DNA of 64,000 nt from an uncultured Pelagibacteraceae bacterium (GTDB taxonomy: Bacteria; Pseudomonadota; Alphaproteobacteria; Pelagibacterales; Pelagibacteraceae), in the NCBI GenBank assembly GCA_902582105.1, contig CACHQT010000002.1, forward strand, positions 25,706 through 89,705. Reading direction: 5' to 3'. Below are positions 9,645 to 19,561 of the stretch, one piece after another. The stretch's first letter is position 1. The number at the start of each line of letters is the position of its first letter. Below the pieces are notes generated by a model. It had not been told where the DNA came from. It did not search any database and saw only the letters and a program-made list of their open reading frames with translations. A program made the translations under genes and the position numbers.

Positions 9645-10055
9645 CTAGGATTTTTTTTTTATGCCATACAATTCTAGCTTGTGATCAACCAACTTGTAAC
9701 CATGTTTTTCTGCAACTTTTTTTTGTAATTCTTCAATGTCGTTATCTACGAACTCAATAATTTCTCCAGTTTTTATATCTATCAAGTGATCATGATGACC
9801 TTCGTTTAACTCTTCGTATCTTGCTTTTCCTCCCTTGAAATCATGCTTTGCTAAAATTCCACTTTCTTCAAAAAGTTTCACTGTTCTATAAACAGTTGCA
9901 ATGCTAATTTTTGGATCAGTTTTTGAAACCCTGTTATACAGTTCATCAACATTTGGATGGTCAGTGGACTCTGACATAACTTTAGCAATAACTTTTCTTT
10001 GGTCTGTAAGTTTAACACCTTTTATCTTACATTTTTTTTCAATATTAGATGACAT
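9645..10055 (-). CDS. fur: Fur-family metal-responsive transcriptional regulator
   Basis: A 136-aa regulator with an N-terminal winged helix (K-L-T-D-Q-R-K-V-I at about 15-23; recognition helix region I-S-I-A-T-V-Y-R-T-V-K at 50-60) and a C-terminal dimerisation domain with the metal motif HHDH at 87-90. It lacks the two C-terminal CxxC structural zinc motifs of E. coli Fur, as is common in alphaproteobacterial Fur/Mur proteins. Whether the sensed metal is Fe or Mn cannot be decided here. It sits between tsaB (9 bp upstream) and miaB (abutting). Confidence 0.88.
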   Translation of the reverse strand: MSSNIEKKCKIKGVKLTDQRKVIAKVMSESTDHPNVDELYNRVSKTDPKISIATVYRTVKLFEESGILAKHDFKGGKARYEELNEGHHDHLIDIKTGEIIEFVDNDIEELQKKVAEKHGYKLVDHKLELYGIKKKS

Positions 10056-10064
10056 TGTTTTATT

Positions 10065-10508
10065 CTAACTCAAATAAAGTGGTTTAATCAAATTTTTTTT
10101 AATTTTATATTTACTACACAATTCGGGTATTTTCTCATATTTTATATTATGATATTGTGAAAGAAGTGATGAATTTTTAAAAATTTCATTTTTTATAGAA
10201 TATTTTAAACTAATAAAATCTAAAAAACTAAAACAATAGTAGTCAATATTTTGAGAAACATGATAACCTTTTGCAATAGAAATGGAATTTCTGATTCCTG
10301 CAAAGCTACCGGGACCTCTATTTACATAAATTCTATTTAAATTTTTTGCTAATAGTTTATTTTTATCTAGTAAATCATCTATTAAAATTACCAATTTATC
10401 AAAATTATTTTTACTATTTTCAAACTTGCTTGTATAAATATTTTTAGTATTTTTTATGAGAGTTAAAAAAATTTTATCTGTAGTTGCATCAATAATTAAA
10501 TCATTCAT
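10065..10508 (-). CDS. tsaB: TsaB-like tRNA threonylcarbamoyladenosine biosynthesis protein, short
   Basis: I start the gene at ATG 10508 (protein begins M-N-D-L-I-I-D-A-T-T), because the ASKHA-fold first strand begins there and the upstream codons look like spurious read-in. The resulting 147 aa carry the TsaB signature G-P-G-S-F-A-G-I-R-N-S-I-S-I-A-K-G. TsaB supports TsaD in making t6A37 of tRNA. Typical bacterial TsaB has about 220-230 aa, so the second ASKHA subdomain is strongly reduced. Its 5' end overlaps the divergent deacetylase gene by 53 bp. Confidence 0.8.
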   Translation of the reverse strand: MNDLIIDATTDKIFLTLIKNTKNIYTSKFENSKNNFDKLVILIDDLLDKNKLLAKNLNRIYVNRGPGSFAGIRNSISIAKGYHVSQNIDYYCFSFLDFISLKYSIKNEIFKNSSLLSQYHNIKYEKIPELCSKYKIKKNLIKPLYLS

Positions 10509-11514
10509 AATTTTATTTTTATTAACTGTGAATTCTAAATCAGAAGAAAATAATATCAAATATTATTCTAAAGACTTAGGAACTCTTTCATTAATGTACC
10601 ATAGATTTAATGAGAATAAATATCCATCAACCAATATTCAAATGAATATTTTTAAAAAACAGATAAATATTATAAAAAGTAAGAACTATGAATTTGAAAG
10701 TCCTAAAAATTTTGATTTAAAATTTAATAAACCAAAGTCTAAAAAGAAAATTTTAATTACAATTGATGATGCATTTAGTTCTTTTTACGACAATGCCTGG
10801 CCATTTTTAAAAGAAAATAAAATTCCATTTATATTATTTGTTTCCACGCAACCAGTAGGAAAAAAAGGATATATGACTTGGGAACAAATAAAAGATGTTG
10901 AAAAAGAAAATTTTGCTTTTATTGGAAATCATTCTCACTCACATGAATATTTATTAGATTTTAGTTTTAATGATTTTAAAAAAGATATTGATAACTCAAT
11001 TAAAATATTTAATGAAAATTTAGGCTATAATCCAATTTTTTTTTCGTATCCATTTGGCGAGTATAGCTTGGAGCAAGAAAATTATATAAAAGAAAAATTT
11101 AAATATGCTTTCGGGCAACACTCAGGTGTAATTGATATCAATAAAGATATTTATGAATTACCTAGATTTCCAATTAATGAAAAATATGGAGATTTAGAAA
11201 GATTTAACTTTTTAATTGATCTTCTTCCTCTACAGTACAAAAATATTTTTCCTAAAGATAAATACGTCAAAAATAATAATCCCCCAAAATTAATTATAAA
11301 CTTTTTTAAAGACCAAAAAAATTTAAAAAATATCAACTGCTTTTCAGATGAAGGAAACAACTGGGGTAAATCAGATATAGTATTAGAAAAAAATAAATTA
11401 ATTGTTAATTTTAGAGAAAAGTTTCTTTTCAGAAGAGGTAGAATTAATTGCTCATTAAATGATACAGATGGATGGAGGTGGCTTGGTTTGCAGTTTTCTG
11501 TTAAACTAAATTAA
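10456..11514 (+). CDS. Exported polysaccharide deacetylase family protein
   Basis: A 352-aa protein with a hydrophobic N-terminal segment (about 10-25) suitable as a signal peptide or anchor. The NodB-type domain shows L-M-Y-H-R-F near 47-51, the metal/catalytic pair D104-D105 in I-T-I-D-D-A-F, the metal-binding H159-x3-H163 in N-H-S-H-S-H, and F-S-Y-P-F-G-E-Y at about 196-203. A C-terminal extension of about 90 aa (with G-N-N-W-G and D-G-W-R-W-L-G) is not assigned. A role in deacetylating a cell-wall or surface glycan is inferred. The start lies inside tsaB on the other strand; no later ATG keeps the signal peptide. Its 3' end overlaps the convergent glucosaminidase by 9 bp. Confidence 0.85.
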   Translation: MRVKKILSVVASIIKSFIILFLLTVNSKSEENNIKYYSKDLGTLSLMYHRFNENKYPSTNIQMNIFKKQINIIKSKNYEFESPKNFDLKFNKPKSKKKILITIDDAFSSFYDNAWPFLKENKIPFILFVSTQPVGKKGYMTWEQIKDVEKENFAFIGNHSHSHEYLLDFSFNDFKKDIDNSIKIFNENLGYNPIFFSYPFGEYSLEQENYIKEKFKYAFGQHSGVIDINKDIYELPRFPINEKYGDLERFNFLIDLLPLQYKNIFPKDKYVKNNNPPKLIINFFKDQKNLKNINCFSDEGNNWGKSDIVLEKNKLIVNFREKFLFRRGRINCSLNDTDGWRWLGLQFSVKLN

Positions 11515-12642
11515 ACTTTTGAGTTTTTTATTAGAAGGTAGTAATTTAACATCATCAAATTCTGTTAAATTATTTTGTTTTATAATTTTTTTTAATATCT
11601 TCACATATTCTTTGCCGGTCTCAGCATATTTATCAAGATAGTTTGCAAGAATTAAGCTATCAACTTTCATTTTATTGTCTCTTAATTCAGCTCTTGCTAA
11701 TCTAAAATCTTTATAACTCGAATGTGTGTTCAAATTTCTTTGATATGCTCTAACTGAAGACTTTAGAATTTTAAATTTCATAACTTTATGAGTTGTGTCA
11801 TTATCAGCTCCAGCAGGTTTAATACCGTCTCCTGAATAAGTCCATTGGCCAAACAATGCATTTCCTTCAAGCGCAAACCGTGACGTGCCCCATCCTGTTT
11901 CTTTAGCAGCTTGTGCAATCGCTAAGGATACTGGTATTTCATCCATTCTAATTTTTAAAGTTGATAAATCTTTATTAAGTACTCCATATTGTTTAAATTT
12001 TAAATTTAACCATCTTCTTTCTATCTCTGAATTTTTATTTTTATTTAAGATGTTAAAAAGTTTTCTTCTATCTGCCCTAATTCTATTATTTTCTTCTAAA
12101 ATTAAAGGCAGAATTATTTTTATAAATAAATTTTTTTTCTTCTTTGAACTTTCTATCATTTTCATTTCTTCAGGTAACAATGATAACGATATAGGTTTAA
12201 CTAATTTCGTTTTTCTAACATCTTCAAGATTATAGTTTGTATCTTTAAATAGTTGTTCTATTGTCGATGCATTTAACCTTACAGTATCAGTTGGAAGTTC
12301 ATCAAATTTAAAAACATCTTCAAACAAGCTTTTTACATTTAAACCTTCTTCAACTTTAGGACTGTTATCTAAGGGTTGACCTTTTAAAACTTTTTCTAGA
12401 TTGCTTTTAGATTTATTTTCAGTTTCTTTAGAAGCTAAAATTGAATTCTTTTGAAAATTAACAAAGGTTGGAAGCATAAAGAAAAATATTATTACAGCAA
12501 AACTTACTAACAGCGTTTGGTAAATGCTTTTAAGATCTTTGTTGACGATTGGTAATTTTATAGTTTTTTTTTTTGATATTATTAGACCTTTTTTTTTAAG
12601 AATCTTTTTAACTTCATCTAAATCAAATTTTTTTTTTATCAT
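11506..12642 (-). CDS. Bax-like membrane-anchored glucosaminidase
   Basis: A 378-aa protein with one membrane segment at about 41-60 and a C-terminal glucosaminidase domain (about 225-355). The catalytic-acid region reads I-A-Q-A-A-K-E-T-G-W-G-T-S-R-F with Glu near 248, followed by G-N-A-L-F-G-Q-W-T-Y, as in E. coli Bax and FlgJ-type beta-N-acetylglucosaminidases. It probably trims peptidoglycan in the periplasm. It is the last gene of a leftward murJ-trpS-nfuA-bax run, which pairs it with the lipid II flippase. The linker between anchor and domain is about 160 aa and shows no recognisable fold. Confidence 0.85.
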   Translation of the reverse strand: MIKKKFDLDEVKKILKKKGLIISKKKTIKLPIVNKDLKSIYQTLLVSFAVIIFFFMLPTFVNFQKNSILASKETENKSKSNLEKVLKGQPLDNSPKVEEGLNVKSLFEDVFKFDELPTDTVRLNASTIEQLFKDTNYNLEDVRKTKLVKPISLSLLPEEMKMIESSKKKKNLFIKIILPLILEENNRIRADRRKLFNILNKNKNSEIERRWLNLKFKQYGVLNKDLSTLKIRMDEIPVSLAIAQAAKETGWGTSRFALEGNALFGQWTYSGDGIKPAGADNDTTHKVMKFKILKSSVRAYQRNLNTHSSYKDFRLARAELRDNKMKVDSLILANYLDKYAETGKEYVKILKKIIKQNNLTEFDDVKLLPSNKKLKSLI

Positions 12643-12644
12643 TA

Positions 12645-13187
12645 TTAAATTGCCTCTACCTCTTTAACTTCAGGAATATAATGTTTCAACAAATTTTGAA
12701 CTCCTTGTTTTAAAGTCATTGTTGAACTTGGACAACCAGAACAACTGCCTTGCAATTGAACTTTAACTTTACCGTTTTTATATTCTTTAAATTGAATATC
12801 TCCTCCATCTCGAGCTACCGCAGGTCTAATTTTAGAATCCAATATTTGAATTATTTTTTTTTCTATTTCTTTAAATTCTTTTTTATTTTCTAGTGTAATG
12901 TTTTCATCATAAATAAAATCTTTTCCATTTAAATAAAATTCACCAATCAAAGATTGTGCTATATGCTTAATATCTTCCCAGTCGATATTCTGATCTTTAT
13001 TTATTGATAAAAAATCTGGTCCTAAAAAAACTCCTGTTACTCCATTTATTGACAGTAAATTTTTTACTAGATCATTATTAATTTGATTTTTTTTTGTAAT
13101 TTCAATTTGACCATTCTTGGAAACTATTTTTCCTGGAATAAATTTTAATGAATTGGGATTTGGGGTTTTTTCTGTTTGTATAAACAT
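12645..13187 (-). CDS. nfuA: NfuA-type Fe-S cluster scaffold/carrier protein
   Basis: A 180-aa protein with an N-terminal Nfu domain (Q-T-E-K-T-P-N-P-N-S-L-K-F at 4-16) and a C-terminal NifU domain (about 105-178) carrying the cluster-binding CxxC in G-S-C-S-G-C-P-S-S at about 147-150. This two-domain form is common in alphaproteobacteria and mitochondria (Nfu1) and passes 4Fe-4S clusters to clients such as lipoyl synthase or aconitase. The 24 bp before it separate it from trpS. No isc or suf genes are in the window. Confidence 0.95.
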   Translation of the reverse strand: MFIQTEKTPNPNSLKFIPGKIVSKNGQIEITKKNQINNDLVKNLLSINGVTGVFLGPDFLSINKDQNIDWEDIKHIAQSLIGEFYLNGKDFIYDENITLENKKEFKEIEKKIIQILDSKIRPAVARDGGDIQFKEYKNGKVKVQLQGSCSGCPSSTMTLKQGVQNLLKHYIPEVKEVEAI

Positions 13188-13211
13188 ATATAAGAATATA
13201 GTAATTTATTT

Positions 13212-14213
13212 TTAAAAACCTATAATTTTTTTCATTTCTTTTACTTTTGTTGAAGCAAATTCATTAGCTTTTTCGCCACCTTCTAATAAAATTTTATCTA
13301 AATGTTTTTCTTCATTTAATAATCTTTTAATTTCTTTAGAAATGGGTTCAATTTTTTCAACTATCAAGTAAGAAAGTTTTTCTTTAAAAAAAGAAAAATT
13401 TTTTCCAGCAAATTCGTCGCAAGATTTTTCAAGACTTTGATTTGACAAACTTGAATATATTTCTAATAAATTTAAAGCTTCAGGTCTATTTTTAAAATTC
13501 TCATCTTTTTTTGGCATTGGCATTGTGTCCGTTTTTGCTTTTTTAATTTTATTTATAATTTTGTCTTTATCATCTGTAAGGTTTATTCTGCTTAAATCAG
13601 ATTCATCTGATTTGCTCATTTTTTTTTCACCATCTTTTAAACTCATAATTCTTGAAAAGTGTTTTTGTATTAATGGTTCTGGAACTTTCAAAAAGTTTGG
13701 TGCTTCAAAATCATTGTTAAATCTTTGTGCAATGTCTCTACATAATTCTAAATGCTGTTTCTGATCATCGCCAACCGGTACATGAGTAGTATCGTAAAGC
13801 AGTATATCAGCTGCCATTAAAACTGGATAAGCATAAAGTCCTACACTTGCTTTTTCTTTATCTTTTCCAGCTTTTTCTTTGAATTGAGTCATTCTATTTA
13901 ACCAACCCATTCTTGCTATGCAACTTAAAATCCATGCACACTCAGAATGAGCAGGAACAGACGATTGATTAAAAATTATACTTTTATTTTCATTCAATCC
14001 ACTTGCGATAAAAGCTGCCAGCGTTTCTCTAATATTTCTTCTTAATTCCTTTGGGTCCTGTTTAACAGTGATAGCGTGCAAATCTACGATGCAATAAACA
14101 CATTCTGTATTTTTTTCATTTTGAAGCTCAACAAAATTTTTAATAGCACCTAAATAATTACCAAGATGTAAATTTCCAGAAGGTTGAACACCAGAAAAAA
14201 TTTTTTTAGACAT
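13212..14213 (-). CDS. trpS: Tryptophanyl-tRNA synthetase
   Basis: A 333-aa class I aminoacyl-tRNA synthetase. The HIGH-type motif is [12 protein letters not shown] at about 12-23 and the KMSKS motif is G-E-K-K-M-S-K-S-D at about 194-202. The tryptophan pocket segment G-D-D-Q-K-Q-H-L-E near 142-150 is intact. Length equals the bacterial norm. It is 4 bp downstream of murJ, the common murJ-trpS pairing of alphaproteobacteria. Confidence 0.98.
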   Translation of the reverse strand: MSKKIFSGVQPSGNLHLGNYLGAIKNFVELQNEKNTECVYCIVDLHAITVKQDPKELRRNIRETLAAFIASGLNENKSIIFNQSSVPAHSECAWILSCIARMGWLNRMTQFKEKAGKDKEKASVGLYAYPVLMAADILLYDTTHVPVGDDQKQHLELCRDIAQRFNNDFEAPNFLKVPEPLIQKHFSRIMSLKDGEKKMSKSDESDLSRINLTDDKDKIINKIKKAKTDTMPMPKKDENFKNRPEALNLLEIYSSLSNQSLEKSCDEFAGKNFSFFKEKLSYLIVEKIEPISKEIKRLLNEEKHLDKILLEGGEKANEFASTKVKEMKKIIGF

Positions 14214-14217
14214 TGAC

Positions 14218-15747
14218 TTAATACTTTAAATTAATATCTGTGATTTTGAAAGCCTTGATCAAAAATGCAATTAATAAATAAGAAATTAGTCCAACTATTA
14301 CAATTCCTATAAGAAAAACTGATTTATAATTTTGATCGTAGGCAAGATTCGTTTTAAAGAAAATTACCAAATAGTAAATAAAAATTCCCATAACTATTGA
14401 AGAGAATAATATTTTAAAAAATTTTGAGATAAACTCAGAATTAAAATTAAAAAAATTATCCTTTTTTAAAAATATAAATAGTAAAATAGAGTTAAACCAC
14501 GAAGAAATACTGGTAGCAATCGGAATAATTATAAATCCAACTTTTTTAAAAAAAATTATACTTACTAAAATATTTAATAAAACAGAGGCTAGTGAGATAT
14601 AAAATGGTAATTTAGTATTTTGTCTTGCAAAATAAAAACTGGAAAAAACTTTTATTAATGAAAAAGCTGGGAGTCCAAGTGCAAAAAAGAATAATGCTTT
14701 TGAAGAATTTTTAACTGATATCTCATCAAAAGTTCCATAACCAAATAAAGCAGATATAATTTGTTCAGATGCAAGCAATAAAGCTATAGTGGCTGGTAAA
14801 CTTAAAAATAAACTTAGCTCTAAGGCTTTATTTTGTATTAATAATATTTTATCATTTTCTTTACCACTAACATACTTCGAAAGTTGAGGTAAAATAACTA
14901 CTCCTATTGCAATTCCTGCAATAGCAAGATTTATTTGATAAATTCTATCAGCATAATATAAATAAGATACCGCACTAGCTTGAAATGAAGCAATTATTGT
15001 TCCCACTAATATATTTATCTGAGTTACACCTGATGAAAAAATGCTAGGCAATAATTTTGAGAAAAAATTTTTGATTTTTGTATCAATCGAAAAATTAAAA
15101 ATAAATTTTGGAGAATAAAATTTTTTTACGTAAAAAAATAAGTAAATAAACTGAGCAATACCGGCTAAAGTTACAGCATATGATAAATAATAAACAAGCT
15201 TGTCTCCTAATAACGTTCCATAAAATAGTACTGATATTAAAAAAAAATTTAAAATAACTGGTGCGGCAGCAGCTACTGCAAATCTATTATGAGAATTTAA
15301 TATTGCAGAAAAAAAAGATGATAAACTTATAAAAAATAAAAAAGGCAATGTAATTCTTGTTAAATTTACGGCTAAACTCATTTTTTCCTCATTTCCGCTA
15401 AAACCAGGTGCAATCAGAAAAACAAAATAAGGCATAAAAATTTCAATAATTAAAACTAAAAAAAATAAAACTATGATTAGTAAACTAAATACGTTTGTTG
15501 CAAATTTTTCAGATTCTTCTTTTCCATTTGAAAGTTCTGATGCATAACTTGGAACAAAAGCGGCATTAAATGTTCCCTCAGAAAACAATCTTCTAAAAGT
15601 ATTCGGAATTCTAAAAGCAACGAAGAATGCGTCAGCTATAGGGCCGGCTCCTAAAAAAATTGCAATCAATATATCTCTTAAATAACCAAGTATTCTACTG
15701 ATTATAGTAAAAAAACTGAATGTCCCTGTTGACTTAATAAGGTTCAT
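14218..15747 (-). CDS. murJ: Lipid II flippase MurJ
   Basis: A 509-aa polytopic membrane protein of the MOP superfamily with about 13-14 hydrophobic segments. The N-terminus has [17 protein letters not shown], then [17 protein letters not shown] and [16 protein letters not shown], all MurJ hallmarks that include the cavity arginines. It flips lipid-linked peptidoglycan precursor across the inner membrane. It heads the murJ-trpS-nfuA-bax run and diverges from maeB across 50 bp, which must hold both promoters. Confidence 0.96.
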   Translation of the reverse strand: MNLIKSTGTFSFFTIISRILGYLRDILIAIFLGAGPIADAFFVAFRIPNTFRRLFSEGTFNAAFVPSYASELSNGKEESEKFATNVFSLLIIVLFFLVLIIEIFMPYFVFLIAPGFSGNEEKMSLAVNLTRITLPFLFFISLSSFFSAILNSHNRFAVAAAAPVILNFFLISVLFYGTLLGDKLVYYLSYAVTLAGIAQFIYLFFYVKKFYSPKFIFNFSIDTKIKNFFSKLLPSIFSSGVTQINILVGTIIASFQASAVSYLYYADRIYQINLAIAGIAIGVVILPQLSKYVSGKENDKILLIQNKALELSLFLSLPATIALLLASEQIISALFGYGTFDEISVKNSSKALFFFALGLPAFSLIKVFSSFYFARQNTKLPFYISLASVLLNILVSIIFFKKVGFIIIPIATSISSWFNSILLFIFLKKDNFFNFNSEFISKFFKILFSSIVMGIFIYYLVIFFKTNLAYDQNYKSVFLIGIVIVGLISYLLIAFLIKAFKITDINLKY

Positions 15748-15797
15748 AAATCATATTAGTCTTAAAATTGCTCTAATTGTATATCTAATTATCATAA

Positions 15798-18086
15798 ATG
15801 AAAAAAACAAAAATTGATCATTACACAGATAAAGAAGCTTTAGATTTTCATATTACCAATAAATCAGGCAAGATTGAGATTATATCTTCTAAACCAATGA
15901 CAACTAAAAGAGATTTGGCATTAGCATATTCTCCTGGTGTCGCAGCCCCAGTAAGAGAGATATCTAAAGATCCCAATGCAGCTTACGATTATACAACTAA
16001 AGGAAATTTGGTAGCTGTAATAAGTAACGGCTCAGCGGTTCTTGGAATGGGTAACTTGGGCTCTTTAGCTTCAAAACCAGTAATGGAAGGAAAAGCTATT
16101 TTGTTTAAGAGATTTGCTGATATCAACTCGATTGATATTGAAATTGACTCATCTGATACCAATGAAATAATTAAAAGTATAAAAAGTATTGCGGGAAGTT
16201 TTGGTGGAATAAATTTGGAGGATATAGCTGCTCCAGACTGCTTTGTAATAGAGGAAAAACTTAAAGAAATTTTAGATATACCTGTCTTTCACGATGATCA
16301 GCACGGGACAGCAATAATAACAACTGCTGCATTAATCAACGCCTTGGAAATATCAAAAAAATCACTAAAAAAAATTAAAGTTGTTGTAAATGGTGCTGGA
16401 GCATCTGCGATTGCCTGTACTAATTTATTAAAAAAAACAGGTGTACCTCAGAAAAATATAATAATGCTTGATAGCAAGGGTGTCTTATATCGTGGTAGAG
16501 ATAATTTAAATAAATGGAAATCTACACACGCGATTAAAACAAAAAATAGAACTTTAGATGATGCAATTAATCAAGCTGATGTTTTTTTAGGATTATCTTC
16601 AAAAAGTATTTTGTCAAAAAAAATGGTAAAAAAAATGGCAAAAAATCCGATTATTTTTGCATGCGCAAATCCCGATCCTGAAATTACACCTGAGGAAGTG
16701 GAGGAAGTCAGAGATGACGCAATTATAGCTACTGGTAGATCTGACTATCCAAATCAAGTAAATAATCTTATTGGATTTCCATATATTTTTAGAGGAGCTT
16801 TAGATGTAAGGGCCAAAACAATAAATGAAGAAATGAAAATGGCTGCAGCAAACGCGATAGCAGCTCTTGCAAGAGAAGATGTTCCTGATGAAGTAGTTGC
16901 GGCTATGGGTGGTGAGCGACCAAAGTATGGAAAAGAGTATATTATTCCATCTACTTTTGATCCAAGATTAATTGTTGAAATACCATTAGCAGTAGCAAAA
17001 GCTGCTATTAAAACAGGTGTTGCAAGAAAAGATATTAAAGATTTTGAAGTTTATAAAGAGCAACTTAAACAAAGGCTTGATCCTTCCGTTACCATTATGC
17101 AGGGTATAAATAACCAAATTAAAAAAAATCCAAAAAAAATTGTTTTTGCAGATGGTGAAGATGAAAACACTTTAAAAGCTGCAATTGCATTTAAAAATAG
17201 TAAATTAGGAATTCCTGTGTTAGTAGGTAAAAAAGAAAAGATAAAAGAGCAACTTCAAAATATCGGATATAGTGAAAACCTTGATATTGAAATTGTTAAT
17301 TCAACTAACAAACAACAAAGAGCAAAATATGCAAATTATTTATTTAGAAGATTACAAAGAAAAGAGGGATTGTTAGAACGAGACTGCGATAGAATGATAA
17401 GAAATGATAGAGTTATCTGGGCGTCTTGTATGGTTTCGTGTGGTGATGCCGACGGCGCTGTAACAGGAAACACAAGAAAGTATGCTGCCTCTTTAGAAAA
17501 AATAAATAAAGTAATAGATGTAAGACCAGGAGAAATAATGTTTGGCTTAAATATGATAGTGAATAGAGGTAAAACTGTATTCATAGGAGACACTAGTGTA
17601 CATGAAAATCCAACTGCTGAACAACTTTCTGCCATAGCAATTTCATCGGCTAGGGTTGTAAGATTATTCGGGTTTGATCCTAAGGTTGCATTTGTTTCAC
17701 ATTCAACATTTGGGCAACCAGCAACAAATAAAACGAAACATATCAGAGATGCAGTAGAAATTTTGCAAGATAAAAAAGTAGATTTTCAATTTGACGGAGA
17801 TATGCAACCCGATGTGGCTCTTAATGAAGAATATAAGGAGCTATATTCTTTTTCAGGAATTGTGGGAAATGCAAACATATTAATTATGCCAGGACAACAT
17901 AGTGCGGCAATATCATACAAAATGATGAAAGAGTTAGGTGGAGCAAAAGTAATTGGACCATTTTTAATTGGATTAGGTCAGCCAATCGAAATTGCTCCTC
18001 TAAGATCTTCTACTTCAGATATATTAAATCTTGCTTCAATAGCAGCATATTCTGCTAGCGTTATCAACTACGGGAAAAAAAATTAG
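15798..18086 (+). CDS. maeB: NADP-dependent malic enzyme with C-terminal phosphotransacetylase domain
   Basis: A 762-aa fusion protein. Residues about 20-420 form malic enzyme: the A-Y-S-P-G-V-A-A-P-V-R region, H-D-D-Q-H-G-T-A near 167-174, and the dinucleotide-binding V-V-V-N-G-A-G-A-S-A-I-A. Residues about 440-760 are a phosphate acetyl/butyryltransferase-like domain. MaeB oxidatively decarboxylates malate to pyruvate with NADP; in characterised hybrids the second domain is mainly regulatory (acetyl-CoA sensing). In SAR11 this links C4 acids to pyruvate and alanine supply. Its stop overlaps that of the convergent BON lipoprotein gene. Confidence 0.97.
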   Translation: MKKTKIDHYTDKEALDFHITNKSGKIEIISSKPMTTKRDLALAYSPGVAAPVREISKDPNAAYDYTTKGNLVAVISNGSAVLGMGNLGSLASKPVMEGKAILFKRFADINSIDIEIDSSDTNEIIKSIKSIAGSFGGINLEDIAAPDCFVIEEKLKEILDIPVFHDDQHGTAIITTAALINALEISKKSLKKIKVVVNGAGASAIACTNLLKKTGVPQKNIIMLDSKGVLYRGRDNLNKWKSTHAIKTKNRTLDDAINQADVFLGLSSKSILSKKMVKKMAKNPIIFACANPDPEITPEEVEEVRDDAIIATGRSDYPNQVNNLIGFPYIFRGALDVRAKTINEEMKMAAANAIAALAREDVPDEVVAAMGGERPKYGKEYIIPSTFDPRLIVEIPLAVAKAAIKTGVARKDIKDFEVYKEQLKQRLDPSVTIMQGINNQIKKNPKKIVFADGEDENTLKAAIAFKNSKLGIPVLVGKKEKIKEQLQNIGYSENLDIEIVNSTNKQQRAKYANYLFRRLQRKEGLLERDCDRMIRNDRVIWASCMVSCGDADGAVTGNTRKYAASLEKINKVIDVRPGEIMFGLNMIVNRGKTVFIGDTSVHENPTAEQLSAIAISSARVVRLFGFDPKVAFVSHSTFGQPATNKTKHIRDAVEILQDKKVDFQFDGDMQPDVALNEEYKELYSFSGIVGNANILIMPGQHSAAISYKMMKELGGAKVIGPFLIGLGQPIEIAPLRSSTSDILNLASIAAYSASVINYGKKN

Positions 18087-18676
18087 TTTTTTTGAATTCT
18101 CAAATCTTCAGCTAAAAAAATACTAGCAATAACTTTTTCAACATCTAGTATGCCTTTTGCTTCATATATAACCTCTTTTCTTTCCTCTTTAGACATGGCA
18201 ATTCCGTAAATGAAAATTTTTCTTTTATATGTATCAATATTATAATTTGTAGCTTTTATATTTTTATTTAAAATTATTGCTGTTCTTAATTGTGAAGTTA
18301 TTAGCAAGTCTTTGGCAGATTGTTTAAAGTTAAATTCTTCCTTAACTTTAATATCATTTCTAACTGACCTTACGCCTTCTGTTTCCCATGCAGCTTTTGT
18401 AATTTTAAGTTTTTCTTCTGGATCATCAACTTTTCCTGTTAAAAAAATTCTACCATCTAAAACTTTAGTTTTAACAGAAACAATATAATTTTTATTCATT
18501 ACAATTAATCTAGCACCTAAATTTTTTTGCATTATTGAGTCGTCAATTTGTGTACCCAAAGATCTTGGATCCAAAGCTATACTTACGCCAGTACCAAAAA
18601 CCCCCTTCGAACCCGTGCCTACACATGAATTTAAAAGAAAAAAAATAAAAAATATTAATATTGATTTATTTTTCAT
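18083..18676 (-). CDS. BON-domain outer-membrane lipoprotein (DolP-like)
   Basis: A 197-aa protein with a lipoprotein signal ending in L-N-S-C (Cys18 lipidated). Two BON domains follow: about 60-125 (V-S-V-K-T-K-V-L-D-G-R-I-F-L-T-G-K-V-D) and 130-195 (Y-N-I-D-T-Y-K-R-K-I-F-I-Y-G-I-A). The layout matches DolP/YraP, which guards outer-membrane integrity in E. coli. As in many proteobacteria it is linked to rsmI, here overlapping it by 11 bp. In gammaproteobacteria the neighbourhood also contains lpoA, whose counterpart lies on the far side of rsmI here. Confidence 0.87.
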   Translation of the reverse strand: MKNKSILIFFIFFLLNSCVGTGSKGVFGTGVSIALDPRSLGTQIDDSIMQKNLGARLIVMNKNYIVSVKTKVLDGRIFLTGKVDDPEEKLKITKAAWETEGVRSVRNDIKVKEEFNFKQSAKDLLITSQLRTAIILNKNIKATNYNIDTYKRKIFIYGIAMSKEERKEVIYEAKGILDVEKVIASIFLAEDLRIQKN

Positions 18677-19529
18677 TTTTGATTTTTAAACAATAGTTGT
18701 AAATTTCTTTTTTTGAAATATTTCTATTTGAACTCATTAAATTTACAATATCTTTGATACTTAAATTTTTTATCATTCTTTTAATATATTTTTTATCTGA
18801 TTCGTCTAAATTATTCGAAATATTTTTATTTTGATTTCCTTCAGAAATTACGACGGTAAGCTCTCCTTTTAAATTATTTTCGAATGGTTTCAACTGTTCA
18901 ACTCTAGTTCTAATGAACTCTTCATAGAACTTTGAAATTTCTCTACAAATTACTATTTTTCTAGTATTAAAAAAAAAGTTTAATGATTTAATTATTTTGT
19001 TTATTTTCTTTGGTGATATAAAAAAAACAATAGAACAGTTTAATTTAGATAAAATTTCAAGTCGTTCTTTTATTTCTTTTTCTTTTTCGGGAAAAAAGCC
19101 AAAAAAATAATAATTGTCAGAAAAACCACTAATTGAAACTGCAGATGTTACAGCAGAAGCTCCCGGTATCGGGTATATTTCAATTTTGTGTTTTATACAC
19201 TCATTAATCAAAATTTTTCCTGGATCCGAAATAGCAGGAGTTCCTGCATCTGAAATTAAAGAAACTACTTTTTGAGATTTTAAAATATTAATTATTTTTT
19301 CTAAATTTTTTTTTTCATTAAACTTGTGGAATGAAATTAATTTAGATCTAATTTTATACCTATCTAGTAATTTTTTGGATATTCTTGTATCTTCACAGAG
19401 AATGTACTGAGAATTTTTTAGCACATCTATTGCTCTAAAAGTAATATCACTTAAATTTCCTATGGGCGTAGAAACTACGTATAGGCCAATTTTTAATCTT
19501 TTAAATTTTATGTCGTTTTGTGGAATCAT
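18666..19529 (-). CDS. rsmI: 16S rRNA (cytidine(1402)-2'-O)-methyltransferase
   Basis: A 287-aa SAM-dependent methyltransferase of the tetrapyrrole-methylase fold. Motifs include L-Y-V-V-S-T-P-I-G-N-L-S-D-I-T at about 16-30, C-E-D-T-R near 45-49, the glycine-rich S-D-A-G-T-P-A-I-S-D-P-G near 93-104 and P-I-P-G-A-S-A-V. It methylates the ribose of C1402 in the 16S rRNA decoding centre. It diverges from the LppC-like gene across 32 bp and overlaps the BON lipoprotein downstream. Confidence 0.95.
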   Translation of the reverse strand: MIPQNDIKFKRLKIGLYVVSTPIGNLSDITFRAIDVLKNSQYILCEDTRISKKLLDRYKIRSKLISFHKFNEKKNLEKIINILKSQKVVSLISDAGTPAISDPGKILINECIKHKIEIYPIPGASAVTSAVSISGFSDNYYFFGFFPEKEKEIKERLEILSKLNCSIVFFISPKKINKIIKSLNFFFNTRKIVICREISKFYEEFIRTRVEQLKPFENNLKGELTVVISEGNQNKNISNNLDESDKKYIKRMIKNLSIKDIVNLMSSNRNISKKEIYNYCLKIKNEK

Positions 19530-19561
19530 TAAAATATAAATAATATAATAATAACATTAAA

